A stretch of DNA of 64,000 bases from Phalacrocorax aristotelis (Eukaryota > Chordata > Aves > Suliformes > Phalacrocoracidae): positions 82,391,330 through 82,455,329 of the forward strand of contig NC_134279.1 of assembly GCF_949628215.1 (NCBI RefSeq), given 5' to 3'. The notes below the pieces were generated by a model, which made no database searches, was not told the origin of the DNA, and worked only from the letters and a program-made list of their open reading frames with translations. Of the stretch, positions 1 to 13,925 are shown piece after piece; positions within the stretch are counted from its first letter, which is position 1, and each line of letters starts with the position of its first letter. The position numbers and the translations under genes were made by a program.

Positions 1-789
1 GTAGTTGTCTATGCTCCTGTCACAGCCAGCAGAGACCAAAGGTTCAGTTCAGCTGCCTGAAGTTAGGTACCTCGTGCTATCTGAGACACCCAAAGTTATG
101 CAGTCTTCTGGAGCAGCACAGAGAGGACACATGAGTTACACCAGGACATCTACATAGGACCTAGATGACTGGTCTCAGGAGACACCAGCTTCTCAATAGC
201 TAATAGCTGTCACCGTTAGTCTTTTTAATGTGTGCTAAACAGGAAATCCTCTCCGTGCCAGCAAGATATGTGTGCCGTGACTACCCAGCTTCCTCCAAAA
301 AAGACCCAATTTGGTTTAAGAAGGAGAGGCAAAATTTGGTCAGAACAGCTGGAGAAAAGGAGCTGCCCTTGCTCATGGTCAATCCAAATGCAGTGAAGAG
401 GCACAGCTGTTTATTTGATTCATACCAGCCTTGTGGGCAGGAGGGTAAGAGTACAGTGAGGCCAGGCCAGATGGGTCAGCAGGGATAGGACAAGAGCCAA
501 ATTCTTCTGAAGAGCTGCCTGTACTACAGTCCAGCTCTGTGGCTTGTGCAAAAGCCTTTGATCATCACGTGGAGGCAGCTCTGCACAGGTTTATAAACCC
601 ACCCATTAAGACCAGCTCTGGAGCAAAATCATTTGCTGCCACAGTGTCATCCCAGCAGAAAACTTGGCCCAGTGATTTCAGTGAAGCAGCCAGGTAAGTC
701 CTAAAGACTAGCAATTTCAGAGTGGCTTGCAGAACCATCTCCAGGGTATCACAGACCCTGTCTCTATTTCCCATCCCCGTTAAAAGACT
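1..789. other. Unassigned sequence before CR1 copy A
   Basis: Short open frames only, no splice-flanked coding segment and no repeat I recognise. Confidence 0.5.
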
Positions 790-1568
790 TTTAGGCTGGA
801 GAGCTGGGCCCAGGGGAACCTCAGGGAATTCAACAAGAGAAAGTGCAAGGTCCTGCCGCACCAGGCTGGGGGTGACCTGCTGGAGAGCGGCTCTGCTGAG
901 AAGGCCCTGGGGGTGCTGGGGGGCAGCGAGGTGACCCTGAGCCAGCACCGGGCCCTTGGGGCCAAGGGGGCCAGCGGTGTCCTGGGGTGCATGAAAAGGA
1001 GTGTGGCCAGCAGGGCGAGGGAGGTTCTCCTCCCCCTCTGCTCTATCCCAGTGAGGCCGCACCTGGGGGGCTGCGTCCAGGTCTGAGCTCCCCAGGTCAA
1101 GAAGGACGGGGAACTGCTGGAGAGAGTCCAGGGGAGAGCTACGGAGATGCCCAGGGGCTGGAGCATCTCCCTTGTGAGGAAAGGCTGAGAGACCTGGGCT
1201 TGTTCAGCCTGGAGAAGAGAAGGCTGAGGGGGGATCTCATCAATGCCTATAAATATCTGAAGGGCGGGTGTCAGGACGATGGGCCGGGCTCTTTTCAGCG
1301 GTGCCCAACGCCAGGCCAAGGGGCCACGGGCACAAGCTGGAACACGGGAAGTTCCCCCTGAACATGAGGACAAACCCCTTCCCTGTGCGGGTGCCAGAGC
1401 AGGGGCACAGGCTGCCCAGAGAGGCTGTGGGGTCCCTTCCCTGGAGACATTCACACCCCGCCTGGACGCGGCCCTGTGCCCCTGCTCTGGGGGTGCCTGC
1501 TCACGCAGGGGGTGGGACGGGATGAGCTCCAGAGGCCCCTTCCAACCCCTGCCAGTCTGTGGTTCTGA
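790..1568 (+). mobile_element. CR1 LINE copy A, 5'-truncated
   Basis: Begins in the end of the reverse-transcriptase ORF (FNKRKCKVL-type reading) and runs through the GC-rich CR1 3' region to a typical end near CCTTCCAACCCCTGCCAG. Many indels and stops, so not functional. It is nearly identical over long stretches to the copy at 62.5 kb but lacks about 27 bp after GTCCTGCC. Confidence 0.9.
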
Positions 1569-1817
1569 GAATCTGACTTTTGCAGATGACTTGGAGGTAG
1601 GCACAAGCGCGAGGGGTGCTGTGTGTCTGGAGGGTCCATTCTGTTGGACCTACAGAGTTGAGTTGTCTGACTGACCCTGTCCCTAACTAGGACCTACCTC
1701 TGCCATTCCTGCAGGCTGTACTCATGCAGGCTTCCCCCCTCAACCATTCATGAGGGGGTTTTGTGCTTGGAAAGCAAGCTAGGGCTGTGAGATGGCAAAA
1801 TGCATGCCCAGGCCTTA

Positions 1818-2730
1818 GAATCATAGAATCGTTAAGGTTGGAAAAGAGCCTTAAGATCATCAAGTCCAACCCCTAACCTATCACTGCCAAGTCCACCACT
1901 AAACCATGTCCCCAAGAACCACGTCTACATGTCTTTTAAATATCTCCAGGGATGGTGACTCCACTGCTTCCCTCGGAAGCCTGTGCCAATGTTTGACAGT
2001 CCTTTTGGTGAAGAAATTTTTCCTAATATCCAACCTAAACCTCCCCTGACGCAGCCTGAGGCCGTTCCCTCTCGTCCTGTCCCTGGTGACTTGGGAGCAG
2101 AGACCGACCCCCCCCTCACTCCAGCCCCTCTCAGGCAGCTGCAGAGAGCGAGAAGGGCTCCCCTCAGCCCCCTCTTCTCCAGGCTAAACCCCCCCAGCTC
2201 CCTCAGCCGCCCCCCAGCACACTTGTGCTCCAGACCCTGCCCCAGCCCCGCTGCCCTTCTCTGGACACGCTCCAGCCCCTCCAGGCCCTTCTTGTCCCGA
2301 GGGGCCCAAACCTGAGCCCAGCATTCGAGGTGGGGCCTCCCCAGGGCCGAGCACGGGGGTCCCATCCCTGCCCGGCTCCTGCTGGCCACACCAGGGCTGA
2401 CACAAGCCCGGGGGCTGGTGGCCTCCTTGGCCACCTGGGCACTGCTGGCTCATGCCCAGCCGGCTGTCAGCCAGCACCCCCGGGGCCTTCTCCGCCGGGC
2501 ACTTCCCAGCCCCTCTGCCCCAGGCCTGGGGCGTTGCCTGGGGTTGGTGTGACCCAAGGGCAGGACCGGGCCCTTGGCCTTGTTAAACCTCACACAAGTG
2601 GCCTCGGCCCATGGATCCAGCCTGTCCAGGTCCCTCTGCAGAGCCTTCCTGCCCTCCAGCAGATCAACACTCCCACCCAGCTTAGTGTCATCTGCAAACT
2701 TACTGAAGGTGCACTCGATCGCCTCATCCT
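1818..2730 (-). mobile_element. CR1 LINE copy B, 5'-truncated
   Basis: Antisense CR1: the 3' end (AATCATAGAATCGTTAAGG) is at 1818, and the minus-strand reading ends in reverse transcriptase (LVKFN-type and [15 protein letters not shown]). Same subfamily as the plus-strand copy at 56.6 kb. Confidence 0.9.
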
Positions 2731-4059
2731 TGTTCCTACATGGACATTGGAATTTAACTAGGACATGTTTCTGGTCCTAGGAACTAAAAAGACCTTGGCT
2801 TCCCCAACCCAGGCACCACCTCTGGTCCCATGAGCTGGTGATGGTGAAGTAAGGCCTACGACTGGAAATGCATCAAGTATTTATCTAACACCTTAACTCT
2901 TCCCAGATCTGTTCCTCCATTCCCAGTCCTGTTGGGTACCAGGCAGACAGAACAGTACAGCAGCTATTCATTCTTGTCATGAAAATAGGTGTAATCTCCA
3001 GCCAACGTGCCAAGCCAATTCAGCAAAAACCTGCACAATTGCCCTGAGCTGAATCAGTAGCCCCCCAGCTTCATCGCTATAACAGGTCATCTGCTTATCA
3101 AGGAAGAGCTGAAATCATTCATAGGACGCTTGTGGTTTCACTGTCCTTGCGATGGCTTTCCTGAACTCTGTCCAAAGCAGAGACATGTCATTTAGATTCT
3201 ATTAAAACAAAAGTGCACGTCTGCACACGCAGGAAAAGAAGGAGGGAAGGGAAAAGGAGGAAGCTGGATGTCCTTGAGGTCATGTAATCTAACAAATCAC
3301 GGAGAAGCCATTAGCACCATGAAATGACAGGAGGCAAAACAAGGCAGAGCGTTAAGCTCCCGGCTCTACCAAATCCATCAGCTGCCCCCCTTATTCTGAT
3401 GGTGTGTCGGTGCAGTGTATAATCATCAAAATTGGTATTCTGCTGCAAATCACCCATCTCCTGCTTTCACTCCAGGCTGAGTTTTGCTGGTCATTAGGGA
3501 TCAAGGAGAAAGTACGGAATCAACCTCACATCTGTTCTTGCACAAAGTCTGCTTGGGCCTCCTTCATCAGCAGAGCAAGGAAGGAGGGCCCTACATGCAA
3601 TAACTCCTGTGTGCTTGCAATGAGGACAAATAACTGGGAGAGAGGCTTAATCAGCCCTGGAGTCATGAAGTCTTCAAGTGTGATGCTGTTTTGGAGGTGG
3701 ATGGTGGCAAAACCAGCAGTGTGATAGATCTTCAAGGCCTTGGGGCTGTGTCAGTGTTTGGCAGAGTCCTCGTGTCATTTGCAGAACTGCAATGGCAAAA
3801 AAGTGAATCACCACCATCACAGCTGGAACAATCCAACCCTAGAAGGTCGTGTAACCCACACACATGCACATATAGGTGTCACTCAGGGGAGAGGGGCTGA
3901 AAGGGGCCCTGAGGAGTCTTACAAGGAGGGACTGGCTCTTACTCAGCATGGGACTTGTCCCTCCATCTTAGGTCAGGTTTTATAAGACTCCCTTGTTGAA
4001 GCTAACAGGGATGTTAGAATTGACCAGACATTAAGTGCTATCACCACTGACTTTTGCCT

Positions 4060-5216
4060 GGAAATCACAGGATGTCCTGAGTTGGAAGAGGCTCACAAGG
4101 ATCCCCAAGCCCAGCTCCCGTCCCTGCACAGGACACCCCAAATTCACACCATGGCTCTGAGGGCCTTGTCCAAGTGCTTCTGGAATATCGCCAGGCTGGT
4201 GCCGTGATGCCTCCCTGGGGAGCCTGTTCCAGGGCTCCACCACCCTCTGGGGGAAGGACCTTCTCCTAACGCCCAGCCTAACCCTCCCCTGGCACATCTC
4301 CCTGCCATTCCCTCGGGGCCTGGCGTTGGTCACCAGAGAGCAGAGACCAGCACCTGCCCCTCCTCCTCCCCTCGGGAGGGAGCTGCAGAGCGCCATGAGG
4401 GCTGCCCTCGGCCTCCTCTGCTCCAGGCTGAGCAACCCAAGGGACTTCAGCCACCCCTCGTACGGTTTCCCCTCTAAACCCTTCCCCAGCCCCGTGGCCT
4501 CCTCGGGACACTCTCCAGTACCTTTATACCCTCAATGTCCTGCGGCGCCCAATGCTGCCCACAGCACTCGGGGTGAGGCCACCCCAGCGCGGGGCAGAGC
4601 GGGACAATCCCCCCCCTCGCCTGGCTGCGATGCGGGGCTCGGTGCCCCCCAGGGCACAGCTGGCCCCCTGGGCTGCCAGGGCACCCTGATGGCTCGTGTT
4701 CAACTTGCCGTCGGCCAGAGCCCCCAGGTCCCTGCAGAGCTGCTCCCCAGCCCCCCGCTCCCCAGGCTGTCTGTACAGCCAGGGCTGCCGCGCCCCAGGG
4801 GCAACACCCGGCACTTGCCCTTGTTAAACTCCACACAGTTGGTGACTGCCCAGCTCTCCAGCCTGTCCAGGTCTCCCTGCAGGGCCTCCCTGCCCTCGAG
4901 GGTGTCAGCAGCTCCTCCCAGTTTTGTGTCATCAGCAAACTTAATTAGTGTTCCTTCCAGTCCTGCATCCAAGTCATTTATGAAGAGATTAAAGAGCGCC
5001 GGCCCCGGGATGGATCCCTGCAGAACCCCGCTAGTGACCAGCCGCCAGCCCGATGTGACCCCATTTCCTATGACCCTCTGAGCCCGACCCATCAGCCCAT
5101 CGCCCACCCCCTGCATTACGTGTTTATCCAGCTTGTGCTGGGCGTTTTGTCCAGGAGGAGCCTGTGAGAGGCAGTACCGAAAGCTTTACTGAAATCCAAA
5201 AAGATCATATTGACTG
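4060..5216 (-). mobile_element. CR1 LINE copy C with reverse-transcriptase remnant
   Basis: Antisense CR1 whose minus-strand ORF (5116-4700) keeps RT motifs: [20 protein letters not shown] then FADDTKLGG, the polymerase A-D-D box. The 5' side reaches the codons before it (about 5216). The 3' end is near 4060. Matches the shorter plus copy at 54.5 kb. Confidence 0.92.
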
Positions 5217-8200
5217 GCTTTCCTTGGAAAGAAGGGGAAAGGTTCTGAGCAGATACTCTAGACAGCTGATGGAGGTGCTTTCCAACCAGCATCTTTGCAA
5301 TTCTTGGGGATGGATGAAATTCACGTTCTGCAAAGCAAGAGAGGACCTTGTCCCATCCAGAGGGTCACACAGCTTTGCAGCACAAAGGGATCTCCATCAG
5401 AGGCAGCATTTGTCCTGGGGTTGTTGCCAGTAACCCCATGGTCATTCCTTGGCTCTCAAGGAGAGACCAGCATTGCAAGCTCTACTTGTGCGACTTCCAA
5501 GGACCTCTGATCTCTGCAGTTAGCAAGGTCCAGGTAGCAGAGTTCAGACCACGTGTGAAGCTGCCAAGACCATTTCACAGAAATAAGGGCCAGCAGGTCT
5601 CAAAGCTCTTCTTGCACCAAGGTTTTGTCTGAATAATATTAAAGATCCAGCACATGGGCACCCAAAAGGGCAGTTATGCCACTTTTACTTGTGCTTTTTC
5701 ATCCTCAAGCCCTGCCACAAGATATTCCCAGTGGGCTGCAAGTCAACTGAATAAGACAGTGTCATCTGCGTGTTTGGGATGGACCAGCCTCAGCTCTGCA
5801 AGTCCTGGAGAAGATCCTGACCACCTGCTGGAAATACAGCAGAGCTCAATTTAGCTATACTCAAGGGCCTGTTCTCTAACAAGGCAGAGCAGAAAAGGAG
5901 GGCAGCCACTTCCCATCCCAGAAATCAATGTGTTCAAATTTTGAAGTTTAATGGAGTAAGTTCTCCAGCCAATTGTCTGGTGCTTTTTTTTAAAGTATTG
6001 TGTATGTCACTCAGTGCCAAGGATTTCAAAGAGTGCCACTGTTGATTTTCCTTTGTCATTAACTGCCAGGTTTGGGGGGTGGTTCAGAGCTGAGCCAGAG
6101 GAAGATTGGAAGCAAAGCTGGCTTGATTAAGACTGTGTTTTGAAACCTTTCTGCATCTTGTTTAAATTGATTTCCTTCTGCTTCTGCTCTAAATGGGGAA
6201 GGAAAAAAAAGAAGAGCTCCATCCATGGGAACATCAAAGGGAACTGAGCTATTTTCACTGCTGGTATAAAAACGAAAAACATGCAAATGCCAAACTGCAC
6301 GACTGATGCTAACAAAGTGCCCTGCAGAGACAAGGCACAGGAACAGACAATAGTACCTTGACACAGTCCTGAGGTGCTTGCAATACAAAAGCTTCAGGCA
6401 TGTAAAACCCTCCTGGGAAAGACACTGTTGAGGAGACTGTTCTGAAGAAAAATCATGACAGGAATGATTTGAAACTCAAGGAATGACTAAACTTTGTCTT
6501 GCAGTTATAGCTTTTCTTTCTGGAAAGGGCAAACAGGGGGCGGAAACCCAACAAAGTGAAGCAGAATAAAAAACTAGTTGGAAAAGCCACCTGTTCTTTT
6601 TTATGCCCAGGAGAAAATTAGGTTGTTTATCCAAACTGTGGCTCATTTTGGATTCACTAAGCAAAGCCAGCAGAATGGCTGGACTCTGGCCTTTGGTCAC
6701 CTCAAGTCCAATGGAGACCAGGTACCTCCTATCACGTGTTCCCTCGATGACACCTGTACCTCTGTCCTACGTGTTTGATCTGACGTATATACTCAGCTCA
6801 AGTCCTGCCCAAACACACATATCTATGGCTGGAGACCTTTGCACAGCAGGACCAGCCTTGATGGGGCCTCCATGTGAGAGCAGGTCTCAGGCCCTGGAGA
6901 CCCTCTATTTCAGTCTTACCATGGTAGGTCCTGTCCTGAAGTTGTAAGCTCTGCCTTGCCCTTCCCCTTGTGCTTTCTGCCCTTCTTCATCTTAGCAGAA
7001 TCTTGCTGTGAATCCAAAAGGGTAAATTCACACCTTGCTGGAAAATTAGTCCAAAAGCTGTATCGAATTGATCCAGTCGGGAATCATAGGGTGACTATTC
7101 ATAAATGAAAGGGACCTTGCAAGGGTGCTAACATTTTCTTGTTCCTTCTATATACCACTGACCACAGGAAAAACTAGCTTCTCATAGTGAAAGGAGATGT
7201 TGTCGCCAGGGACTCCTCATCTAGACATTCAGAGGTACCTCTTAGATCAGTCCTTTTGCACTAATGTTGTCTAAGACGACTTAAGGACTCTCTTCTTTTC
7301 TCTACCAACCACAGCCAGAAGCAAGGAGGGCCTAAAATGGACCATCTTTGGTTGAGGAGAGCCACAGAGATGAAATATATTTCTTATTAGCCTAGTCCCA
7401 AAAGCTGCATCTGTACTCGTGAAGTGAACAGTGGGCTGAACTCAAGCTGCTGAATTGTTAGTCCTTCCTGGCACACGTTTGGCCTTAGCACAAAGCACTA
7501 TATGATTCTTACATGGGTCAGCCACTTATGTGGCCCATGAATCATCCCAGCAGACAGTTTGCTGATGGCCACTTTGTTTTGAAGGTAGGAGAATTTAATA
7601 ACACAGATGAAGACTGCTCTGTGCCATTGGCCTCAGGACCCCCAAAACATTCCCAAGCACATTTTAATCTACGAGCACAGACATGACCGAAGTTCCTTGC
7701 TCTGCAAGCCTAGGGATCACACAGTGCATGAAGTTCCCCAGTCACAGGAGGCTACTTTGGACTGAAAGAGCTTCTTTATTTATTTTTGTGCAAACCCAGT
7801 AAAGATAAAATGATCTCTTTACGACAAAAATTTCATCTTGTACTTATTTCTTTAAAGCTCCTTTGGGTACCAAAGAAGTGGCAGCAATAGCAATAAACAG
7901 CCCTCTGTCCCTGGGCGAGTGTCCCACCAGCTTTCCCTGTCCAGGTAGGAAGGCTGGCGAGCAACATCCTGACCTTCAGCGTTTTGCTGCAGGCAAGCAC
8001 AGTGGAGGCGTGGGCTGGCAGGGATGATAGCAAACTCAGCCATTCTGGGCGCTGTCAGCCCCATTCAGTCCCTGGCTAGTCATGACTGTCCTCTGCAAAC
8101 ACCTCACAGAATATCATCAGTGGCCAAGGTGTAAAGGAGGCCAGGAAAGAGCTTTGAGTTGTCTTGCCCAAGGCAGTAACTTGGTTTGTCTTTGCTAATT

Positions 8201-9094
8201 AGGCCAGAACAGCTCCTCCTTCATTTATCTATCTCACCTGCTGGCAAGAGCTGGACACCTGGGTCTCATGCAGGGTGTTTGAAGCCATACTGTGGTGTTC
8301 CCACCCCTATTTCTACATTCTCCAACTTCCTAATTTTACTTCTTTGGAATGGTTCGGCTTGATTATCTCAGCTGAGCGTCTGGGACCAAACCAGACACAT
8401 GGCATATGCTGTCTGATATCCAGGTACAGCCCTGCCTCCACTCACTCATGTTCTTCAAGGGGGATGGCAGAAGCAGTGTCTTTGCATCAAGAAGTCACAT
8501 CACCACGTAGCCACAGGGCAGGGCTTCTCCTCAGATCCAAACATTGTCCAAACTTGCACTGATTTCTTCATTTATTTCTCTGAGCCAGGATTTAAAACAG
8601 GAAGGAAACTTGGAGAGGGAGAGCTGCATCCTGCTTTGACACTGCTGACACAAAAGAGCTCCATCTCCAAGCTTGCTTTGTACTTCACAGCACAGGGACT
8701 TGAAAGACACTCACTTCTTTAAGGAATACTTGGAAATTAGAGCGATAAGACATCAGCTTTAGGCAACACTTCAGTGACAGCACTCAACAGGACCTCAGTC
8801 TTTAGCATGCGTGTGCATAATATTATAAATTTATTTCTCTCCTTCTCTCTGTATATATAGAAATGTTGACATGGTGAATTAAAATCAAGCTGTGCTTTAT
8901 ACTTTCATATTTTATGGGACCATTCTTGGCTCCAAGGAGAGAACTATCAGCCCCTGAACGACAAGAACGGGTGGAGAGAGCAATTGTTTTCTGCTGAAGA
9001 CAAATAAAGTAAAAAGAAAGAAAAGGCATTGGAAGATGATGAATGGTTCGAGTTCCTCGGCTGCAGGAGCCTCTTCATTAACTGCTTCACTGCC

Positions 9095-9125
9095 TTTTTT
9101 TTTCTTTTTTTTTTTTTTTTCCCCC
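9095..9125. repeat. T-rich homopolymer tract
   Basis: A run of about 26 T with one C, then five C. It lies in sequence with no recognised gene; it could be the remnant tail of an old retroinsert, but no body is recognisable. Confidence 0.85.
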
Positions 9126-9697
9126 ATTTGGCTCTGCATACAACTGTCTGCCTGCAGCTCTGTATGCCCACGAGTGCGTTGCCTGTCTGAGGCTGTGTGG
9201 TCCCAGTTCAGGTACCCATCCCTCTCATCTCTCCCACTCAGGACACAGCATTAAATGAGAAAAATAAAAATAAGATGGTTTTACATTTTATACTAGCAAT
9301 GTCACCTAATGCTGAGTCCCAGGGGACAGAGCCTGCCTGGTGCCAGGACACCCACAGCAAACTCGGTGCAAACTTGGTGCACCTCAAAATTCATGCTCCA
9401 GGGAGCCAAGGAGGACACTTCTTGTCCCAAGGTGATTTCCCCACTGTGCTCCAGAAAAGCCCATCAATTTCTGAAGCTCACTGGAAGCCACTCAATTGCT
9501 AGGGACTGTCCCCTGACCCTTCCATTGCTTGGCCCTTCCTCCACGTACCACTTCATCCCTTGGAAACCCCTGCAGAGCCCAAGCAGGCCAGAAGTCCATG
9601 GAGCTGCCATGGATCAGGATCTATCCACTTGCTGTGGCTCTTGCACCCCAGGATGACTGGGCAGGACAGGGCACAGGTAGGACAGATAAAGGACTGA

Positions 9698-9775
9698 TGG
9701 CTCCATTTCACAAACTGGGGGGGAACCAAGACATGGAGACAGAGGCAACAACTTGCCCAAGGGCAAGGAGCGCAT
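9698..9775 (-). mobile_element. Possible MIR-core fragment
   Basis: CTCCATTTCACAAACTGGGG, followed about 45 bases later by ACTTGCCCAAGGGCAAGGAG, has the order of the MIR core. Weak. Confidence 0.35.
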
Positions 9776-12700
9776 GCCAGCTTCATCACAAGTGTGGTGG
9801 GCAACAGTGACCCCCTGAAATGGCCAAGGAAGTACAGTCCTGAGTTCTTTTGCAAGCTGAGCTTTCTTCTGCTCCATAGGGAAAAGCAGCCAGTCCCAAT
9901 GAGCACATTAACTTGCTGGGTAGCTATTCTGGGGCCAACATCCACAGAGCCATGGTGTCCTCCCAGCGAGCTAGATCAGTCCTGCCTCAAATGGAGGATC
10001 TAACCCAGGCCTAGTGTCTTGGCCAGGTCTGCCTGTGACCAATAGCTCAGTCTCAGGGTGAAATTGCCAGCAAGCAGATGAAGACCGATGTAGCATCCCA
10101 TCCAGTGCCACTCGAGTGGTTTCCCTGTGGTGTCACATCTTCTTGGCCACCTCTAGGACCAGAATGGACCCAAATGGGCCCAAATGAGCCCTATCAGCTC
10201 AGCAGGACCTTTCTCCTGTCATATCACCAGGATGTTTAATTCAAAGGAGGCCACCGTGTTAAAAGGAAGCCTAGGAGATGTTAAAACACCTCCATGCACC
10301 TTCCTACACCCCTTAATCATCCCTGGTAAGGATGAAAGCGTCCAGAAAGCCCAGAGGCCTCTACTAATTTCACCGCAAGCTGGATCACAAGCTCTCAGTC
10401 TTGCTGTTTGCAAAGTGCCTGGTGTGCAGGGACCTCAGAAGTCTGGGCAAGAATGCAGACAGCGATGAGACACAGCAAGAGAACAGGAGCCGTGCAGAGA
10501 AAGATGCACCGCTGGAGATGAATAACCCAAGTTACCCCAGTTTAACTTCTCCCCATTTCATTTGCACAGGACCTGGAGCATGTCAGTGCAGGAGGAAGAT
10601 GGAGACCAGTAAATCATACCAAAGCTGGAGAAAATATTTGTACCATGGGGAAGAAGGCACAGGAAGATGCTCCCTCAAGGGGTGTGGGCTCTCCAGCACT
10701 GGAGGATTGAAGAACATAAGGGCAAATATACCAGGCAGAGCAAAGAGCTGACACCAGGCTCCATCAGGGATCAGCTTAAAATCTGAAAGGAGCTGGGCTT
10801 TGCTCCACCTGTCTTCTGAAATGGCTGGATCTTGTAGCTGTTGGAAATTGGACATCAGACTAGATGGACCAAGGGGATGGGCCCATCCTGCCTTCCAGGA
10901 TGTTACCAGGAATTATAAAATGTTTGCTCCCTCCAGTGTGTACAGTGTAAAGCCATTGAATTCGATATAGGTGCTTTCTCCTGAGCTAGCCAGGAGGTTT
11001 TTGTCTTCTTCATTTCAATTTCACAAACTTTGCCGTGTGGTAAGTACAAGTACCACTGGATAAATGAGAAATGTGTATGCAAAGGGACTGCCCAAACCAC
11101 CAGTGAAGCATTAGCCTGAGCCTCTCAGCCTCAGCCCTTGCTCAAGACCTTGCTGGAGGTGGAGAGTCTCAGCACATGTCCCACCTTCTCCCTTATCTGA
11201 CCATAGAGGAAACCGTGAGGCCCAACCTCCCAGCAGATGCAGCATTTTTTGGACACTTTTGTTGTGAGAGATGTCCAGGGCAATGCCAAAAAATGCAGAT
11301 GGGCTAAAGCAAGTTACAGCGCTCAGAGTACTCACTCTGGTGCTGGCCTCCACCTCAAAGTGCATACACGGCAGACATGATATATGAGTTGGCCTATACA
11401 GCAGCAAAGCTGGGACAAGCACCCAGAAACACCAAGGTGATGAAGGTAAAAGTGGCCTGAGCCTTTATCCCACACCCAACACTCCAAGCCTTAGGGAGAC
11501 TGAAAGACATTTAAGTAGCAGATGGGACCATGATGCACATCTCAGTGCCCCACGGTTTCAGTGAAATGAGTGATCCAGGACCACTACCACAGGAGCTTTC
11601 CCCTTTCCCCTTCACCAAATACATGTTGTCGGAGCAAGGCTCCATTAGCCAAGAAGGTGCCATTAATGCTGAAGACACGGTACAGTGAAGGGCTGTGGTT
11701 TTTCAGCTCTTTTACTGTTGTCCTCCAAAGGTACCCAAACTGGCAGCAGACCCCTTTATAAAGGGGAAAGCTCCACTTGCACAGACTGCAAGCTCAACGA
11801 GTCATCAGAGGCACTCAGCAGCTTTCATGGCCAGCTCACACTTCTAATGGATTTGCAGATGATGGATGGGGCAGGGGAGAAAGAGCAAGGAGAAAAGCTC
11901 CACTTGAGGATCTGGTCCCTGGAAATCCCAGCAATAATTCAGATATAAGGCTGAGCAGCGGATTTCATGGTCATCTGCTGCCATCTAGTGTCATCTGGAC
12001 ACCCAAAACCCCTCTCTAGATTCGCTAATTTTGCTAATTTCGTTAATCGGGTCTCAAGTCCTGCCCATCCCATGGACCACAGGCCACATCTTATATCTGT
12101 GGATGCAGCAGGATGGACATCATCTCATCCACCTGCACTCTCTGTGACCATCTCAGGTTAGACAAAGCCAGCAAACAGACCACTGTGCATCACCCCTAAA
12201 TTACGATCTTATACCTCTGCTCCAAGCAGGGAGCCAGCTTGCAGCTCAAGGGCAGAGGAGCTGGGTTGGTCTGGGCATGTGGACTGGGAGGGCTGCTCTC
12301 AGCACTGCTGCTCTGCCTGGGGGAAAGGGAGTTCATGGGCCATTCTGCACCACAGCACAGCCAATCTGCCTCAAGAAAAATCCACTGGTGCATGCAAAGA
12401 CATCACCCAGGCAGAGAAAGGGTCTTTGAGAAGAGTGAAAATATCTTTGAGTGCTTGTTGTGCTGCTGAGCAGAGCCCTAGACCGATACAACTTTGCAGG
12501 ATCCCTGAGATCAGAAATGAGGCTTTCCATCAACTCCTTTCTAGCATAAATAGCTCAAATTTAGACCCCAAATGTGCATGTCTTAGCTGTGCACTGTTGG
12601 TGAAGTTTGGGTAGCTGTAGAGGGTGAATTCCCCATCCCTCCCTACTGGCAACAGGAGGAGACAAAAGGAGTGTGTGATGGCCTGGTAGGTGATATTAAC

Positions 12701-13074
12701 GGGCAAGAATCCAAGCCCAGGGGCATCGCGTAAGCTTGATGTGCTCATTCAATTGCTGGTCTCACAGTAAGGTTTTTTTCACTGCAGTGCTGCCATCCCT
12801 CACTTTGTCATTAAGGTAAATAGTCTGACCCATTGAGAAAGGCTTTTTCCAACCACTTTGTTATTGCAGCGACTTCTCCAAACCCTCTCTAACTGCTTAA
12901 CCCTCTGCTAACACCTAGACTGGACAGTAGAAGGGAGGGCATTCACAGGCAGGGAGCAGGGTTTACCCTCTCCAGGAGCTACGTAGGCTCTTCCTCAAGT
13001 CTGATCACATCAGAAGTACTTGGGAGATCACTAAAAAAGAATGGGACCTTGGCGAGGTTTGGGGATCAGTGCAT

Positions 13075-13128
13075 CTGAGGATGACCTCAAGAGGTCACTT
13101 TCAACCTAAATGACTTTGTGATTTTGTG
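13075..13128 (+). mobile_element. Short CR1 3' tail fragment
   Basis: GATGACCTCAAGAGGTCACTTTCAACCTAAATGACTTTGTGA resembles the last 50 bases of CR1 copies (GATGATC...GAGGTC...TTCCAACC...TGATTCTGTGA). Confidence 0.55.
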
Positions 13129-13711
13129 ACTTGTTATCAGAGGAGATGGTGGATCCTAGATCCCACCTGGATATCCGCCAACCAAGTACAGAGGTACCAG
13201 CGACGCTTCAGAGAAGACCTTGTGCATGACCAAAGACTTAGAAACAAAATCCAATCATAAGAGGGTAAGGAAAGTTTACATTTAGGCAGCCTTAACCACA
13301 ACCTGCAATTAGCAGCCCATTCTGTAACACTGGGGATAATGAAACTCCAGAACAGTTTCCTGAGGGTTGTCCCTGAGCCCACATCATGAACAACCTTTAC
13401 ATTGCTTGGACACATCTCAAGAAGATTTGCCCTAGGTCAGATGGGATCTACCCCAGGGTAGCTGACATGTCACACACACTTGGACCAAATGATCCCAGGT
13501 TTAAGGGCTCACAGAAGGGGCTCCAGGGATCTGTTTGCACTGGTGTGGTAGGAGATCCAAAGACCTTGGTGTCTAAAGGCTCAGGGAACTTCTGAACAAG
13601 AAAAGAGCCAGAGCCAGGGGACTGTAAAAAGCCTTTGTTCTCATTTCAGACCCTGTCAGAGCTGCATGTCAAGTCACAGAAAGTGGCACGGTATAATACT
13701 GTGCAGGTAAC

Positions 13712-13925
13712 AGCACCTTTCATCTGAGGATTGTAAAGCCCTTTCAAGACATCAGTTTGTTAAACCTCACAACAACACCCGTGAGGTAGGTATTTCCCCC
13801 CCATTTTACAGACGGAGGGAACTGAGGCACAGAGAAAGGCAATGGCTTGGCCAAGGCCTTTGGGCAAGCCAATGACACAGGCAGGAGGTCTTCCTGCTCT
13901 TGTTCCCAGCTTGTGGTTCCTTCCC
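13712..13925 (-). mobile_element. MIR-type SINE relic
   Basis: Reverse complement of a MIR/CORE-SINE: TTGTAAAGCCCTTT, then CCTCACAACAACACCCGTGAGGTAGGTA, CCATTTTACAGA, GAACTGAGGCACAGAGA and CTTGGCCAAGG follow the MIR order. Diverged, as expected for a very old element. Confidence 0.75.

Larger units (their letters stand above)
5217..13074. other. Gene-poor interval
   Basis: Nothing that reads as a conserved exon on either strand. It holds the T-tract at 9.1 kb and the weak MIR-like piece at 9.7 kb. A pair of short segments (10711-10735 GAACATAAGGGC, and 10855-10880 ACTAGATGGACCAAGG) vaguely resembles old reptile-type SINE/CR1 ends. No tRNA or other RNA gene was recognised. Confidence 0.5.

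Noticed and set aside
9095-9125. Processed pseudogene signalled by the T-tract
   Set aside because: No coding similarity or target-site duplication recognisable next to it.
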